The position numbers and the translations under genes are program-made. A model generated the notes under the pieces. The model worked only from the letters and a program-made list of their open reading frames with translations, ran no database searches and had not been told where the DNA came from. Below, in pieces: positions 8,102 through 17,638 of a DNA stretch of 38,516 nucleotides. The number at the start of each line of letters is the position of its first letter. Within the stretch, counting starts at the first letter, position 1. Origin of the DNA: Caldifarciminota bacterium (GTDB lineage Bacteria > Hydrothermota > Tepidihabitantia > B3-TA06 > JALVRC01); assembly GCA_027025255.1 (NCBI GenBank), contig JALVRC010000083.1:1-38516 (forward strand). Direction: 5' to 3'.

Positions 8102-11100
8102 ATGAAACGTATAAGTGTAATTTTACTATTTATTGTTAGCCTTGCTTTTGCAAGACTAAACTGGCAGCCGCGTCTGAATCTTGATAAAAGACATAAGAAA
8201 TGTAGAGCTCAGACAGCTGTTTCTGATAATCCGGCTGTCTTCTGGTGGTCAGCCTGGACACAGAATAGCTATATGAACAGTATAGAGGTTAGTAATACAT
8301 GCCAGGGTGGTGTAATAACTCGTCCTACAAACTGGGATCATTATGAGGGACAGTGGCCATTTGGTTTTAGTACGGGTAATGGCAACCTTGAGTTTCCCGC
8401 TTACAGTGGTCAGATGTATAACTGGGCATGGGGAGCATGGTTCGGAGCTCTCTATCCCAAGGTAAATGATAAAGGAGAGACAACCTGGGTTAAGAATGTT
8501 TCCAAATGTGCATATTATACTGATTTAGGCGCTATGAGCGTTCCTGAGATGAGTGATGCAGGTGATAAGCTGCATGATATTAGCTCTCTGGGTTTGTACT
8601 TTTCTACCCAGCAAATACCTGAAAAGGTGATGGGTACTAAGGGCTATTATCTGTTTGCACCTTCAAGGAGTAAACCGGAATCATATCAGACACGCTGGCC
8701 CTTCGCAGATACTATGATTAATAAGAGAAGGCCCAAGCATGCCTGGGTATATCCTGATTCAGGTGATATCATAGCTTACGAAGAGACCTTTGCAGTTGCA
8801 GGTGACTACATTCCTGAGGATAATGCTGCATTAATATGGTTAAGAACAAACTCAACACCTTACGATTATCAGGCCCTGGGTATCAGGGTTGAGCAGAGAA
8901 CGTATATATGGAACTATGCGTACAACAATCAGTATATGTACATTAACTACAAGGTTCGGAATATGAACAATTTCCCACTTAAGAATTTCTATGTGGGATT
9001 CTTTATGGATAATGATATTGGCGATGCAACTGACGATATGATTGGCTACCTTGAGGATTTGAACCTTGGCTATTCCTATGATTCTGATGGAAAGGAGATG
9101 GGATGGATAACACCTGCTGGATTTATAGGCTGTGTAATGGTTGAAACACCGGCAGATTCAGGGTTAACTGGTTTTAATACATGGGTAAGATCCACGGAGC
9201 CAGGCGATATTATGATTGATGATGATGGCACGGATTCACTTAAATACGACGCACTTGCAGAAAGAGAGTTTAAAACATACGAGCTTCCAAGAGATGTAAG
9301 ACAGCTGTCTGCAAGCGGACCTCTGCCTGAGATAAAACCAGGAGAGGAAGTTGGGTTTACCGTAGCAATCATTGTTGCTTTTTCTCTTGATGAATTGATA
9401 GAAAAGGCAAAAATGGCAATAGATCAGTTTAACACAGGATATCTTGGGTTTGCTCCACCGCCCTCACCAAATGTTACAGTTAAGCCAGGAGATGGAGTAG
9501 TATATGTTACATGGGACAACAGTCCTGAAGACTATGTCGATTTAATGGCTGATGAGCAGACATTTGAAGGCTACAGAGTATATAAGAGCAGAACTGGATA
9601 CCTTGATGACTGGGAGCTTGTTGCTGACTACGATAGGAAGAATACGGCAACTCCTGATACAGTTATGATTAAACCTGTTAATGCAACCTCTAATGCTGAG
9701 ATAGTCTTTACAGGATACGATGCTGGTGCAGAGAAGGTTTCAGCGCAGTACACAGTTAATTTTTCTCTTTTAAGGGTTGATACCACTGTGATTGATTCTA
9801 CTACCACAGAATACGACACTGTCTTCGGATACGATATATACAACATAGATAAAAAACAGCTTTATTCATACAGTACCAACGAAGCATACTCATTTACATT
9901 CAGGGTTAAATCCCATGAATCTGGGCAGATTTATAAAACATTCCCCGGATACATACCAGGAGATACACTTAAGTTTGACGGCATGAATTTTGTTATCAAG
10001 AATGGTGTACCTGATCCTGAGCTGCCAATTGACACTACACCGAATGCAGGGGATGCATACATGATAACTTCATTCAAGTCAGAAGCAATTGGTCCTGAAA
10101 CAGGCATTAGATACTTTTATGCTGATTCCAATGTTGTTAACGGATACAAGTATTACTATTCAGTGGTTTCATATTCAAAGCCCCTTCCAAAGTATGGTGT
10201 TGATATACTTGAAGGTGGTAAAAGCGGTAAAAAGTACTGGGCTATTCCTATGAAATCTCCAGTAAACTATGCTGATGTTTCAATTGATTACGAAAGAATA
10301 TCAGGAAAGGGTGATATGCGATTCTTCAGCACTATTGTTAATCCTATGGAGGTTAAGGATAATGAGTACACAGTAACATTTAACAGTGATGAGCATGGAA
10401 ACATTGTCTCATGGAATATTCTGGAAGGTTCAACGCCAAAGGCAGAGAGTATTCCGTATCTTGAGGGTGACGGATACTCTCCGGTTATTGATGGTGTTTC
10501 TTTTAAAGCCTATATTACTTCCAAGAATAAACTTGATATTAATGATACGATTATTGACGATGGATATACTCACTGGGCTGACAGCACTATTGATGCACCA
10601 ATACTCTTTCATGAGGCTGATAGCCTTGAAGCCACTGATTTTGCTATAATCTTTACACAGGATGGTTATGTTGATAACAGGCACAAGAAGTACACATTTA
10701 AGATAATAGATATAACTACAGGTGAGATGATGCACTGCTACTTTATAAAAAATAATCAAAAGATTATAAAGGGAGATACAATAACGAGAGACTCTTCACA
10801 GCTTCTATGGTTTAAGGATAAAATATACGTTTATCATGGTGGTGAATACAACAGAAATCAGCAGTTCTGGTTAGAGGTTCAGGATTTGTACAATGAGAGA
10901 ACTAAATTCCCTGAAGAAGGTGATACTCTGTATGTAAAGACTTTAAAAAAGGTATCTTCAGACACTAAGATTAGAATAACCACAACAGGATTTGGAACCT
11001 TAAAGGATACGTTTAGTCTGGATTCAATAAGAGTAGTTCCTAATCCGTATTATGTTAGAGCCCCATGGGATGAGAGTAAATGGGTTCAAAAGGTCTGGTT

Positions 11101-11308
11101 CCAGGGATTACCTGATAAATGTAAGATAAGGATATTCAATGCTGCAGGATTGCAGGTCAGGGTACTCTATCATAATGAGCCTACAGGTGCTGCTTACTGG
11201 GATTTATATACAGAAGAAGGTCAACGTGCTACTAGTGGTCTGTACTTCTACCTTGTTGAAATGGAAAATGGCAAAAAGAAAACTGGTAAGTTTTCAATAA
11301 TTTACTAA
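8102..11308 (+). CDS. Large secreted protein with fibronectin-III-like domain and T9SS/FlgD-type C-terminal tail
   Basis: I do not recognise a named family for this 1068-residue protein. A normal signal peptide (MKRISVILLFIVSLAFA) is followed by a long Trp/Tyr-rich β region. A fibronectin-III-like segment lies at about residues 452-525 (DGVVYVTWDNSP ... FEGYRVYKSRTG). The tail from about 970 starts with VVPNPYYV, continues with KIRIFNAAGLQVRVLY and ends in SGLYFYLVEMENG ... GKFSIIY, like FlgD-Ig or type A sorting tails. It starts nine bases after the receptor stop with its own AGGAGG. The position suggests a surface partner of the TonB receptor, analogous to SusD in place but not recognisably homologous. 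Confidence 0.7.
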   Translation: MKRISVILLFIVSLAFARLNWQPRLNLDKRHKKCRAQTAVSDNPAVFWWSAWTQNSYMNSIEVSNTCQGGVITRPTNWDHYEGQWPFGFSTGNGNLEFPAYSGQMYNWAWGAWFGALYPKVNDKGETTWVKNVSKCAYYTDLGAMSVPEMSDAGDKLHDISSLGLYFSTQQIPEKVMGTKGYYLFAPSRSKPESYQTRWPFADTMINKRRPKHAWVYPDSGDIIAYEETFAVAGDYIPEDNAALIWLRTNSTPYDYQALGIRVEQRTYIWNYAYNNQYMYINYKVRNMNNFPLKNFYVGFFMDNDIGDATDDMIGYLEDLNLGYSYDSDGKEMGWITPAGFIGCVMVETPADSGLTGFNTWVRSTEPGDIMIDDDGTDSLKYDALAEREFKTYELPRDVRQLSASGPLPEIKPGEEVGFTVAIIVAFSLDELIEKAKMAIDQFNTGYLGFAPPPSPNVTVKPGDGVVYVTWDNSPEDYVDLMADEQTFEGYRVYKSRTGYLDDWELVADYDRKNTATPDTVMIKPVNATSNAEIVFTGYDAGAEKVSAQYTVNFSLLRVDTTVIDSTTTEYDTVFGYDIYNIDKKQLYSYSTNEAYSFTFRVKSHESGQIYKTFPGYIPGDTLKFDGMNFVIKNGVPDPELPIDTTPNAGDAYMITSFKSEAIGPETGIRYFYADSNVVNGYKYYYSVVSYSKPLPKYGVDILEGGKSGKKYWAIPMKSPVNYADVSIDYERISGKGDMRFFSTIVNPMEVKDNEYTVTFNSDEHGNIVSWNILEGSTPKAESIPYLEGDGYSPVIDGVSFKAYITSKNKLDINDTIIDDGYTHWADSTIDAPILFHEADSLEATDFAIIFTQDGYVDNRHKKYTFKIIDITTGEMMHCYFIKNNQKIIKGDTITRDSSQLLWFKDKIYVYHGGEYNRNQQFWLEVQDLYNERTKFPEEGDTLYVKTLKKVSSDTKIRITTTGFGTLKDTFSLDSIRVVPNPYYVRAPWDESKWVQKVWFQGLPDKCKIRIFNAAGLQVRVLYHNEPTGAAYWDLYTEEGQRATSGLYFYLVEMENGKKKTGKFSIIY

Positions 11309-11318
11309 GAGGTGTGAG

Positions 11319-12377
11319 ATGAAAAGAAAAGGAATTTTAATAATTGGATTTGTTTTAGCTTTAGCCTTCCCTCTCCATGCAAGATTAGGAGGGAGTGGAA
11401 TAGTCTCTCTTGGTATGGGAGATGGTGTTAGAGCTATTGGTATGGGTGGAGCATTTACTGCTTATGGAGAAGGTGTTGAGGCAGGATTCTGGAACCCTGC
11501 TGGTATTGCAGGAGTAAAGCAGGTTTCCATTTTAACTGCTCATGCAATGAGCTATGTTGGAACATCTGTTGAGAATATTTCATTTGCATTACCTATGAAC
11601 AATAGCGCTCTGGGAATGGATATTCATGCGTTTCTGTCAGGCCCAATTGAGATAACCACTGTTAATAGACAGGAAGGGATAAATCAATACTACAGTGCGA
11701 ATGATTTTGTTATAGGCTTTATGTACGGTAAACAGATGACCAATAAATTCTGGGCTGGTACCAATGTAAAAGCTGTTTATTCTACAATAGACCAGGTTAG
11801 TGCTCTTGGTTTTGCAATTGATATTGGCGGTAAATACTATACAGGTATAAAGGGATTGAATTTTGGCTTTGCCATTCAGAACTTTGGTCCTGATGAGAGA
11901 TATACAGGACAGGCTATAGAGTGGTATACTTCCAAGGATACTCTTCAGGATGAGGATGTTCAGATTGAGGCTGTTACGCAGGCTTTTCCTCTTCCTTTAA
12001 GTTTCCAGGGAGGTTTAAGCTTTACTGCTATTAAGAACGATAATTTTGAGCTAAATCTTGCCTTAGATTATATACATCCAATAGATCAGTTTACCAAAAA
12101 ATCCTCTCTTAGCGATTCAACAGGTAGTATAAACTGGAATGGTAATGATATGGGAAAACGTGATGAGTATTACTATTTTCTTAAGGATGTGAATGCTGGC
12201 ATAGAAATGAAATTTATGAATAGGTTCTTTTTAAGGCTGGGGCATACAGAGAAGAACGACAGATTGTTTACAGCCGGATTAGGTATAGATATGGGTAAGT
12301 ACAGAATAGACTATAGTTTTGAATATCATAAGTATTTGAACGGTATTCATAGATTAGGAATAGTGCTGGGGCAATAG
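11319..12377 (+). CDS. porV: PorV/UPF0164-like outer-membrane β-barrel
   Basis: A 352-residue protein with signal peptide MKRKGILIIGFVLALAFPLHA. It opens with the PorV/PorQ-like motif GVRAIGMGGAFTAYGEGVEA and GFWNPAGIAGV, then alternating strands typical of FadL-like barrels, ending RLGIVLGQ. In Bacteroidota, PorV shuttles T9SS substrates to the attachment complex. Here it sits between secreted proteins with sorting-like tails, which supports a similar role, but no PorU, PorL or PorM is visible. AGAGGTGTGAG precedes the ATG. A hairpin overlaps the stop codon. The symbol is by similarity; PorQ or another UPF0164 member is possible. Confidence 0.75.
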   Translation: MKRKGILIIGFVLALAFPLHARLGGSGIVSLGMGDGVRAIGMGGAFTAYGEGVEAGFWNPAGIAGVKQVSILTAHAMSYVGTSVENISFALPMNNSALGMDIHAFLSGPIEITTVNRQEGINQYYSANDFVIGFMYGKQMTNKFWAGTNVKAVYSTIDQVSALGFAIDIGGKYYTGIKGLNFGFAIQNFGPDERYTGQAIEWYTSKDTLQDEDVQIEAVTQAFPLPLSFQGGLSFTAIKNDNFELNLALDYIHPIDQFTKKSSLSDSTGSINWNGNDMGKRDEYYYFLKDVNAGIEMKFMNRFFLRLGHTEKNDRLFTAGLGIDMGKYRIDYSFEYHKYLNGIHRLGIVLGQ

Positions 12378-12388
12378 TCCCAGCACTA
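12361..12388 (+). other. RNA hairpin overlapping the porV-like stop codon
   Basis: The arms 12361-12370 (TAGTGCTGGG) and 12379-12388 (CCCAGCACTA) are perfectly complementary over ten base pairs, with an eight-base loop that contains the stop codon. No T-run follows, so a classic intrinsic terminator is unlikely. Transcript stabilisation or partial termination between the barrel gene and the next gene fits better. The function is inferred. Confidence 0.6.
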
Positions 12389-12394
12389 CTATAT

Positions 12395-12441
12395 AAAAGG
12401 AGGTGAAATATACAAAACAAAACAAATAACCAAAAAGGAGG
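12395..12441 (+). promoter_or_regulatory. Leader with two ribosome-binding-like sites
   Basis: AAAAGGAGGT at 12395-12404 has no ATG, GTG or TTG at a usable distance. A second AAAGGAGG at 12434-12441 lies eight bases before the ATG at 12450 and is the real ribosome binding site. The stretch between is A-rich and unstructured (AAAACAAAACAAATAACC). The first site may be a ribosome standby site or a relic of a lost start. Confidence 0.5.
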
Positions 12442-12449
12442 TTTTTAAA

Positions 12450-14195
12450 ATGAAGAGATTAATTCTTGCAATAATAGGGATTGTTGCTATTGCTGGTGCA
12501 GCTAATATTTACGCACCGATAACAATACTTTCAAATAACTCCTATAATCTTACCAACATTGATTTAAACCCATATAATGGAGTTATAAACTATGACCCAA
12601 TGGCTGGTGTAGGTACACTTATTGATAGTGCCGGGAACCAATACACAATAATTGCTGCAACTACAAATACCATTTACTATGGTAATGATGCTGTGGTTAT
12701 TATTAACAGAAGATTTGATCCTACAGGTGCCTTAAATTATCATACACTTTACAACGGAACCTGGACACATGATCAGATATATTCTCAGGATTTTGGTCTT
12801 GCTCGTTACCCTTCAGCTTTTGCTGGTTCAGACGGACCTTATGCAGGATTCCCTGTATTAGAGGGAGCATGGCCAAATGTTAGCTGGGGTTATGCAGCAG
12901 GTCAGTATGGCAGTGGTGGTTATGGCTCAGGAACATGGGACTTTGCACTTCTTCTGGGGGATGAGCAGGATAAGGATGCAATTCATGTTTTGCCATTTGA
13001 AACAGATGACGGCAATATTCTTTTCCTTACATGGGGAAAAGATGCTAATGGTGACAATGTTAATAAGATCTTTGCCATTCTTCATACAAAGGATTTATCA
13101 TCAGTAGTATCAGAAACACAGTTAAGGAACGGCTCTGATCCGTATGCAGCATCAATGGATTACAATGGTGGAACAGCTGCTATGCAGATACTTGATAATA
13201 ACGAAGCCGGATACATAACAAGTACTGATAATGGTGCCACCTGGAGCGATATGACTGCTGACAGAGGAGATACTATTGTTGGATTTATAAGAGATGCAGA
13301 TGTTTATGGTGGTTTTTCTACAATCTATGGGGCAAATATTGATTTTGCCCTTAATAGCAGTGCTGAGTATTACTGTGCATTCAATATTGAGGATACTACT
13401 GCTTTCCATACTCCTACGAAACGCTGGCCACCAGCAGGAGCGGTTTATTTTTATAATCCAAAGATAAGTGCTACAAGGAACTATCGTATTGATATTCCTA
13501 AACCATACGATATTTACAATCCTGATACAGTTTATACAGCAAATTTTGTTTATTATACTCAGATAGCGATTGGCGAATCAAAAGGGAGAACAATTGCAGC
13601 TATAGTATGGATGCAGGCAGATACCTCTATAGGAACCTTTGAGCCTACGAAATGGGATATTTATATGAGGTATACTAAAAATGCCGACTCTCAGGATTCA
13701 ACTAACTGGAGTGATATAATCAATATTACAAACACAAATGATGTTTCTGAGTGTTATTTACATGTTGCTCCAAGGCTTAAAATAGATGGTGATTCAGCCA
13801 CAGTATTCATTGCCTGGGCAGAGGACATGGGTAGTAATGGAGCAAAGGATGTTCATTTCTTAACAGATGCAGAAGATCAGGCAGTCCCTATCGCAGTGAA
13901 GTATATGAGCTATACGTTTGATATAAAAGGAGATACCTCAGGAGTAGTAGAAGAGGGGTCTGTTGATATTGTTGCCAATTCAAGTCCCAATACAATTGCA
14001 TTCTCTTTAAGCAGTACCTCCAATGTTGATATTTCCATAGCTGATGTTTCTGGTAGAACAGTAAAAACTATAAGCAGGAGTTTCAGTGTTGGTTCTCATA
14101 CAGTTGATATGAACAGTCTTTCAAACGGCGTATACTTCTATAATATCAAGGTGAATGGCAAGAGCTATAACGGAAGATTGATTGTTGTTCACTAA
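12450..14195 (+). CDS. Secreted Asp-box protein with T9SS type A-like C-terminal tail
   Basis: A 581-residue protein with signal peptide MKRLILAIIGIVAIAGAANIYA. The middle contains an Asp-box (STDNGATW, about residues 257-264) and a looser relative near NADSQDSTNWSD, as in sialidase/BNR β-propellers. A Gly-rich stretch (GQYGSGGYGSGTWD) is near 155. The final ~75 residues form a type A-like sorting domain: DISIADVSGRTVKTI, then LSNGVYFYNIKVNG and GRLIVVH. No catalytic sialidase residues can be assigned, so a carbohydrate-binding or structural propeller is as likely as an enzyme. It lies directly after the PorV-like barrel in the same orientation and is a probable cargo of that system. Confidence 0.7.
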   Translation: MKRLILAIIGIVAIAGAANIYAPITILSNNSYNLTNIDLNPYNGVINYDPMAGVGTLIDSAGNQYTIIAATTNTIYYGNDAVVIINRRFDPTGALNYHTLYNGTWTHDQIYSQDFGLARYPSAFAGSDGPYAGFPVLEGAWPNVSWGYAAGQYGSGGYGSGTWDFALLLGDEQDKDAIHVLPFETDDGNILFLTWGKDANGDNVNKIFAILHTKDLSSVVSETQLRNGSDPYAASMDYNGGTAAMQILDNNEAGYITSTDNGATWSDMTADRGDTIVGFIRDADVYGGFSTIYGANIDFALNSSAEYYCAFNIEDTTAFHTPTKRWPPAGAVYFYNPKISATRNYRIDIPKPYDIYNPDTVYTANFVYYTQIAIGESKGRTIAAIVWMQADTSIGTFEPTKWDIYMRYTKNADSQDSTNWSDIINITNTNDVSECYLHVAPRLKIDGDSATVFIAWAEDMGSNGAKDVHFLTDAEDQAVPIAVKYMSYTFDIKGDTSGVVEEGSVDIVANSSPNTIAFSLSSTSNVDISIADVSGRTVKTISRSFSVGSHTVDMNSLSNGVYFYNIKVNGKSYNGRLIVVH

Positions 14196-14211
14196 TGCAC
14201 GCGATTAATAA

Positions 14212-15042
14212 ATGATTAAACGAATTATATTGGGAGGAGCTTTGCTCCTCCCAATACTTTTTACTTTCTGCTCTTCTGAGAGTGACTGGCAGCCAAACGA
14301 GAAAGACAGCAGTGATGTATTTACGCTTATTGATTCAACGCTAAAGAATTATGCCCCACCTGTTTCCAACTTACCGGACAATATTTTATGGAACAGTGGT
14401 GATTCAGTTTTTATTTCATTTATAGAGCAGTCATTTGAGTTTTTTGATACATTGAAACTAATTTCCTGGGGGACGGATACAACAGCAACTTTAACTGTTT
14501 ATGATTCATTGAGGATGAATGTTGTTTTCTATATTGATTCTCTCGTCTATAAAGATAGCAGTGTGTATAAACCGGATACATTTGGATATACTGTTTTCGG
14601 AGAGGGGTGGAGCAAGATGCTTTTTAAGAAATATGATAATGAATGGAGGCTTGAGAAGGTTTCAGCTGGAAGCGACATGGGTTTTCCTGAGTTTGCCAAT
14701 ACGCCTGTGCTTTATAGTTTAAGAATAAATGAAAGAGATGTGTATGTGTATGAAATTGATAGCTTGAATAACAAAAAAAATTACATCTTGCATAATCTTT
14801 ATCCTGTTGATAGTATATTTAAGGCTGAAAATGTTTTAATAACAAACGTGAATTTTTCATATCCAGAGGATCTCTATTTTATTGTCGGGGTAAACAATAA
14901 GAGTGAATTTTTTAAAGATTCAGTCTCATTCACTCTTGAGAGGGGTGTTAACAAGTTGTTTATAGAATCCTTTAGTACGGGTCTTATAAATTCTTTGGTG
15001 ATGAGACCGTCCATTTTCTGGGTATATATTCTGAGTAATTAA
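14212..15042 (+). CDS. Putative lipoprotein of unknown function
   Basis: I do not recognise this 276-residue protein. The N terminus MIKRIILGGALLLPILFTFC looks like a lipoprotein signal peptide, but Phe at -1 to the Cys is atypical for a lipobox. The rest is Ser/Asp/Thr-rich with repeated IDSL and YDSL phrases and predicted β character. No AGGAGG lies before the ATG at 14212, and a strong hairpin with a T-run falls inside codons 6-17. A downstream TTG start would destroy the signal sequence, so 14212 is kept. It sits 16 bases after the Asp-box protein gene and 85 before the C25 protease gene. Confidence 0.6.
   Translation: MIKRIILGGALLLPILFTFCSSESDWQPNEKDSSDVFTLIDSTLKNYAPPVSNLPDNILWNSGDSVFISFIEQSFEFFDTLKLISWGTDTTATLTVYDSLRMNVVFYIDSLVYKDSSVYKPDTFGYTVFGEGWSKMLFKKYDNEWRLEKVSAGSDMGFPEFANTPVLYSLRINERDVYVYEIDSLNNKKNYILHNLYPVDSIFKAENVLITNVNFSYPEDLYFIVGVNNKSEFFKDSVSFTLERGVNKLFIESFSTGLINSLVMRPSIFWVYILSN
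14228..14262 (+). terminator. Terminator-like hairpin inside the signal-peptide codons of the lipoprotein gene
   Basis: The arms 14228-14240 and 14244-14256 (TATTGGGAGGAGC and its exact complement) pair over 13 bases around a TTT loop, then CTTTTT runs at 14257-14262. This is intrinsic-terminator geometry 33 bases past the stop of the Asp-box gene, yet it lies 16 bases inside the next reading frame. It probably limits expression of the downstream genes. Attenuation is inferred. Confidence 0.65.
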
Positions 15043-15127
15043 TGGGGGTTTTATATGGGGTTATTTTTACTTTTATCTTATTGAGAGTAGTTTTTTATAG
15101 ATAAGGATTGACAGAGAAGGAGGGAAT

Positions 15128-17638
15128 ATGATGATAATATTTATTTTCTCAATAGCTTTGAATTTACGCATAGAAGACTATTATAGTATAGATAGCATTA
15201 AGTCTTTTGATCGTATGTACTTATTGAGTGGGAAATCTATTAATATTGTACTGCCAAAAGGAGAAAGTATTGATAATGTTAGATTTGATTATACACTTGA
15301 TACTATTAAAGGCATAAAAATAGAGAGTGGAGTTATTAAGGCTACGGATAACCATATAGTAGGCAAAGGTCTCCACGCAGAGGAGTTTGTACCTTTTAGC
15401 CTGATAAGAGAGGGGCTTTTAAGGGGTTTTAGTATTGCTACATTCAAATACTTGCCGTTTTTTTATATAGAAAAAGATTCAACACTTGTTTATGTATCAC
15501 ATTTACATGTTGATATTGAGACAAAACATAATAGACATTTTGCAAATGAGACAAAAAGGTTTAAGTATGGGTATTTAAAAGACTATGTAAAATCAATTGT
15601 TATTAATAAGAAGGATGTGGATAGATTTTATTCATTTAAATACAACTACATATATGAAGAGAAGAATCTTTTGATTATTGCACCAGGTTCTTTTAAAAAA
15701 ATGCTTGGGTTTTATAAGGATTATAAGGAGAGTATGGGATTTAAGGTGGAAATTATTTCCATGGATAGTATTTATGATAATTATGAAGGCAAGGATAAAC
15801 CTGCAAAGATAAGATATTTTCTTTATAGAAATGTAGAGAGCATAAATTACGTGCTTTTAATAGGAAGTCTTGACAGCATACCCATGAGGTTATGTGTGCC
15901 TTTTAATAATGAGTTATACAGTCCTTACAACAATGCTAATATTTCACCTATTCCTACTGATTTATATTATGCAGAGTTGAGCTTTCCGGATGAGGTTTCA
16001 TGGGATTCTGACGGGGATGGCAGATACGGAGAAGCTGGTGGTTTTTCTCAAGTATCAGGAGATGATAAGATGGATTTCTTCCCTGAGATATCCGTAGGAA
16101 GAGTGCCTTTTAATGATTCAATTACTGTACGCAGTTTTCTTGAACGGTTGATAGCATTTGAGCAAAATACAGATGATGGGTATAAAAAACGAGCTGAACT
16201 TGTCGGATTGATTGGTAACTTTAAAAATGAGAATTATCTGCCGAAAACAGATGGTGCCAGTTTAATGGAACGCATAATTAATACCCGCATAGTCTCAAGA
16301 ACGTCAGCTACTACATTATACGAAAAAGAAGGGCTTGATGCATCGTTGTACAATTGTACAGTACCTGTCAACCATGACAATATTATTTTTCAATGGCAGA
16401 AAAAGGGGCTTTTTAATATATGGGGACATGGAAATAGTAAAAAGACTTATAGAAAAATATGGAAGAAGGATAATGGAGATGGTAAACCTCAGTATGAAGA
16501 GATAGCCTATAAGTATGCTCTGGTGAGTAATGATGATACTTCTATTGATAGTCAATTTCCTGCCTTTGCTTTTTTATGTAGTTGTCTTTCCGGGGATATT
16601 GAGGAGGAAGATAATCTTACCTTTAAACTTTTGAAATCTTCTGCAGCGGGGATTGTATCAGCTACACGTTATTCCTGGTATGTTCCTGCATGGGCTAATG
16701 AAAAACAAGGAGGTGATGCTTCTCTTGATTACTTTTTCTTGAAGTTTTTACTCAAGGATACGACTGTTTCTCATGGAAGAGCTGGTAAATCATTGAATTT
16801 AGCAAGAAGTACTGTTTATCAATACGATAATGATATTTATTCAGTTTGTAATCTCTATGCGTTTAATCTTTTTTCTGATCCATCCATGATATATTATGGT
16901 GAGCGCAATCCTGATACAGTAAGGGAATTGATTTTTGATGAAGGAGCTCTGGGTAAAAATATCTTTCTTGATTATAATATTAGATATGCAGTGCAGTTTA
17001 CCCCTCCTAAGTATCCATTCAGGATTAATAGCATTTCTTTTTATATATCAGATACTATTACACTTTATCCTGATAATTTTTACTACTATATTTCTTATGA
17101 GTGGAACGGAAAGCCGTACTTTCCTGTTTATTCAGGTTTAGGAAAGGTAAGTAAAGTAGGCGGATGGAACACATATGTGCCTGATACGACAATAATTGTT
17201 AAAAAAGGGGATTTTTTTGTTGCCATTCAAAGGGTTGGTACACCGAGAAAACTTTTTCTTGGTGCTGATACTGCTGTCCCTGCGCATAAGAGAAGCTGGC
17301 AGTATAAAAATAATTATTGGCAGAAGATAAGTGAAGATATAGATTATATGATAAGGGTTACTGGTTTTGCAGGAGAGTATAAGAGTATTGAAGAAGATGC
17401 CAATTTTCTTTCTAAGGTGAATATAGAACACGGCAGAATAAACTTTGTTTTAAAACACTATTTAACACTTGATATAGCTCTTTATTCTGTTTGCGGAAGA
17501 AAGGTTTTTAGTCTACATCGTACCTATAGTAAAGGTCCCCACACAGTAAAGCTTTCCTCACTCAAGTCTGGTGTTTATTTTCTACTCCTTAAATCAGATG
17601 ATTTCTTATATACTGAGAAATTTATCTATTTTCAATAA
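15128..17638 (+). CDS. Gingipain-like C25 cysteine protease with T9SS type A-like tail
   Basis: An 836-residue secreted protease. A very short hydrophobic N terminus (MMIIFIFSIALN) starts right after AAGGAGGGAAT, so the start is firm. The C25 core begins near residue 180 (LLIIAPGSFKKML, GFKVEIISMD) with YVLLIGSLDSIPMR about 241-254. The catalytic His is H434 in NIWGHGNSK, and the nucleophile is probably C486 in FLCSCLSGD. Both motifs match the gingipain His and Cys signatures. An Asp-rich loop (WDSDGDGRYG, about 292-301) resembles a calcium site. The last ~65 residues are a sorting-like tail (DIALYSVCGRKVF, LKSGVYFLLLKSDD). In Porphyromonas such proteases are T9SS cargo. Its stop overlaps the stop of the converging gene. 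Confidence 0.85.
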   Translation: MMIIFIFSIALNLRIEDYYSIDSIKSFDRMYLLSGKSINIVLPKGESIDNVRFDYTLDTIKGIKIESGVIKATDNHIVGKGLHAEEFVPFSLIREGLLRGFSIATFKYLPFFYIEKDSTLVYVSHLHVDIETKHNRHFANETKRFKYGYLKDYVKSIVINKKDVDRFYSFKYNYIYEEKNLLIIAPGSFKKMLGFYKDYKESMGFKVEIISMDSIYDNYEGKDKPAKIRYFLYRNVESINYVLLIGSLDSIPMRLCVPFNNELYSPYNNANISPIPTDLYYAELSFPDEVSWDSDGDGRYGEAGGFSQVSGDDKMDFFPEISVGRVPFNDSITVRSFLERLIAFEQNTDDGYKKRAELVGLIGNFKNENYLPKTDGASLMERIINTRIVSRTSATTLYEKEGLDASLYNCTVPVNHDNIIFQWQKKGLFNIWGHGNSKKTYRKIWKKDNGDGKPQYEEIAYKYALVSNDDTSIDSQFPAFAFLCSCLSGDIEEEDNLTFKLLKSSAAGIVSATRYSWYVPAWANEKQGGDASLDYFFLKFLLKDTTVSHGRAGKSLNLARSTVYQYDNDIYSVCNLYAFNLFSDPSMIYYGERNPDTVRELIFDEGALGKNIFLDYNIRYAVQFTPPKYPFRINSISFYISDTITLYPDNFYYYISYEWNGKPYFPVYSGLGKVSKVGGWNTYVPDTTIIVKKGDFFVAIQRVGTPRKLFLGADTAVPAHKRSWQYKNNYWQKISEDIDYMIRVTGFAGEYKSIEEDANFLSKVNIEHGRINFVLKHYLTLDIALYSVCGRKVFSLHRTYSKGPHTVKLSSLKSGVYFLLLKSDDFLYTEKFIYFQ

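Noticed and set aside
15107..15112. TTGACA before the C25 protease gene as a -35 element
   Set aside because: The ribosome binding site and start codon follow within 16 bases, leaving no room for a -10 element.
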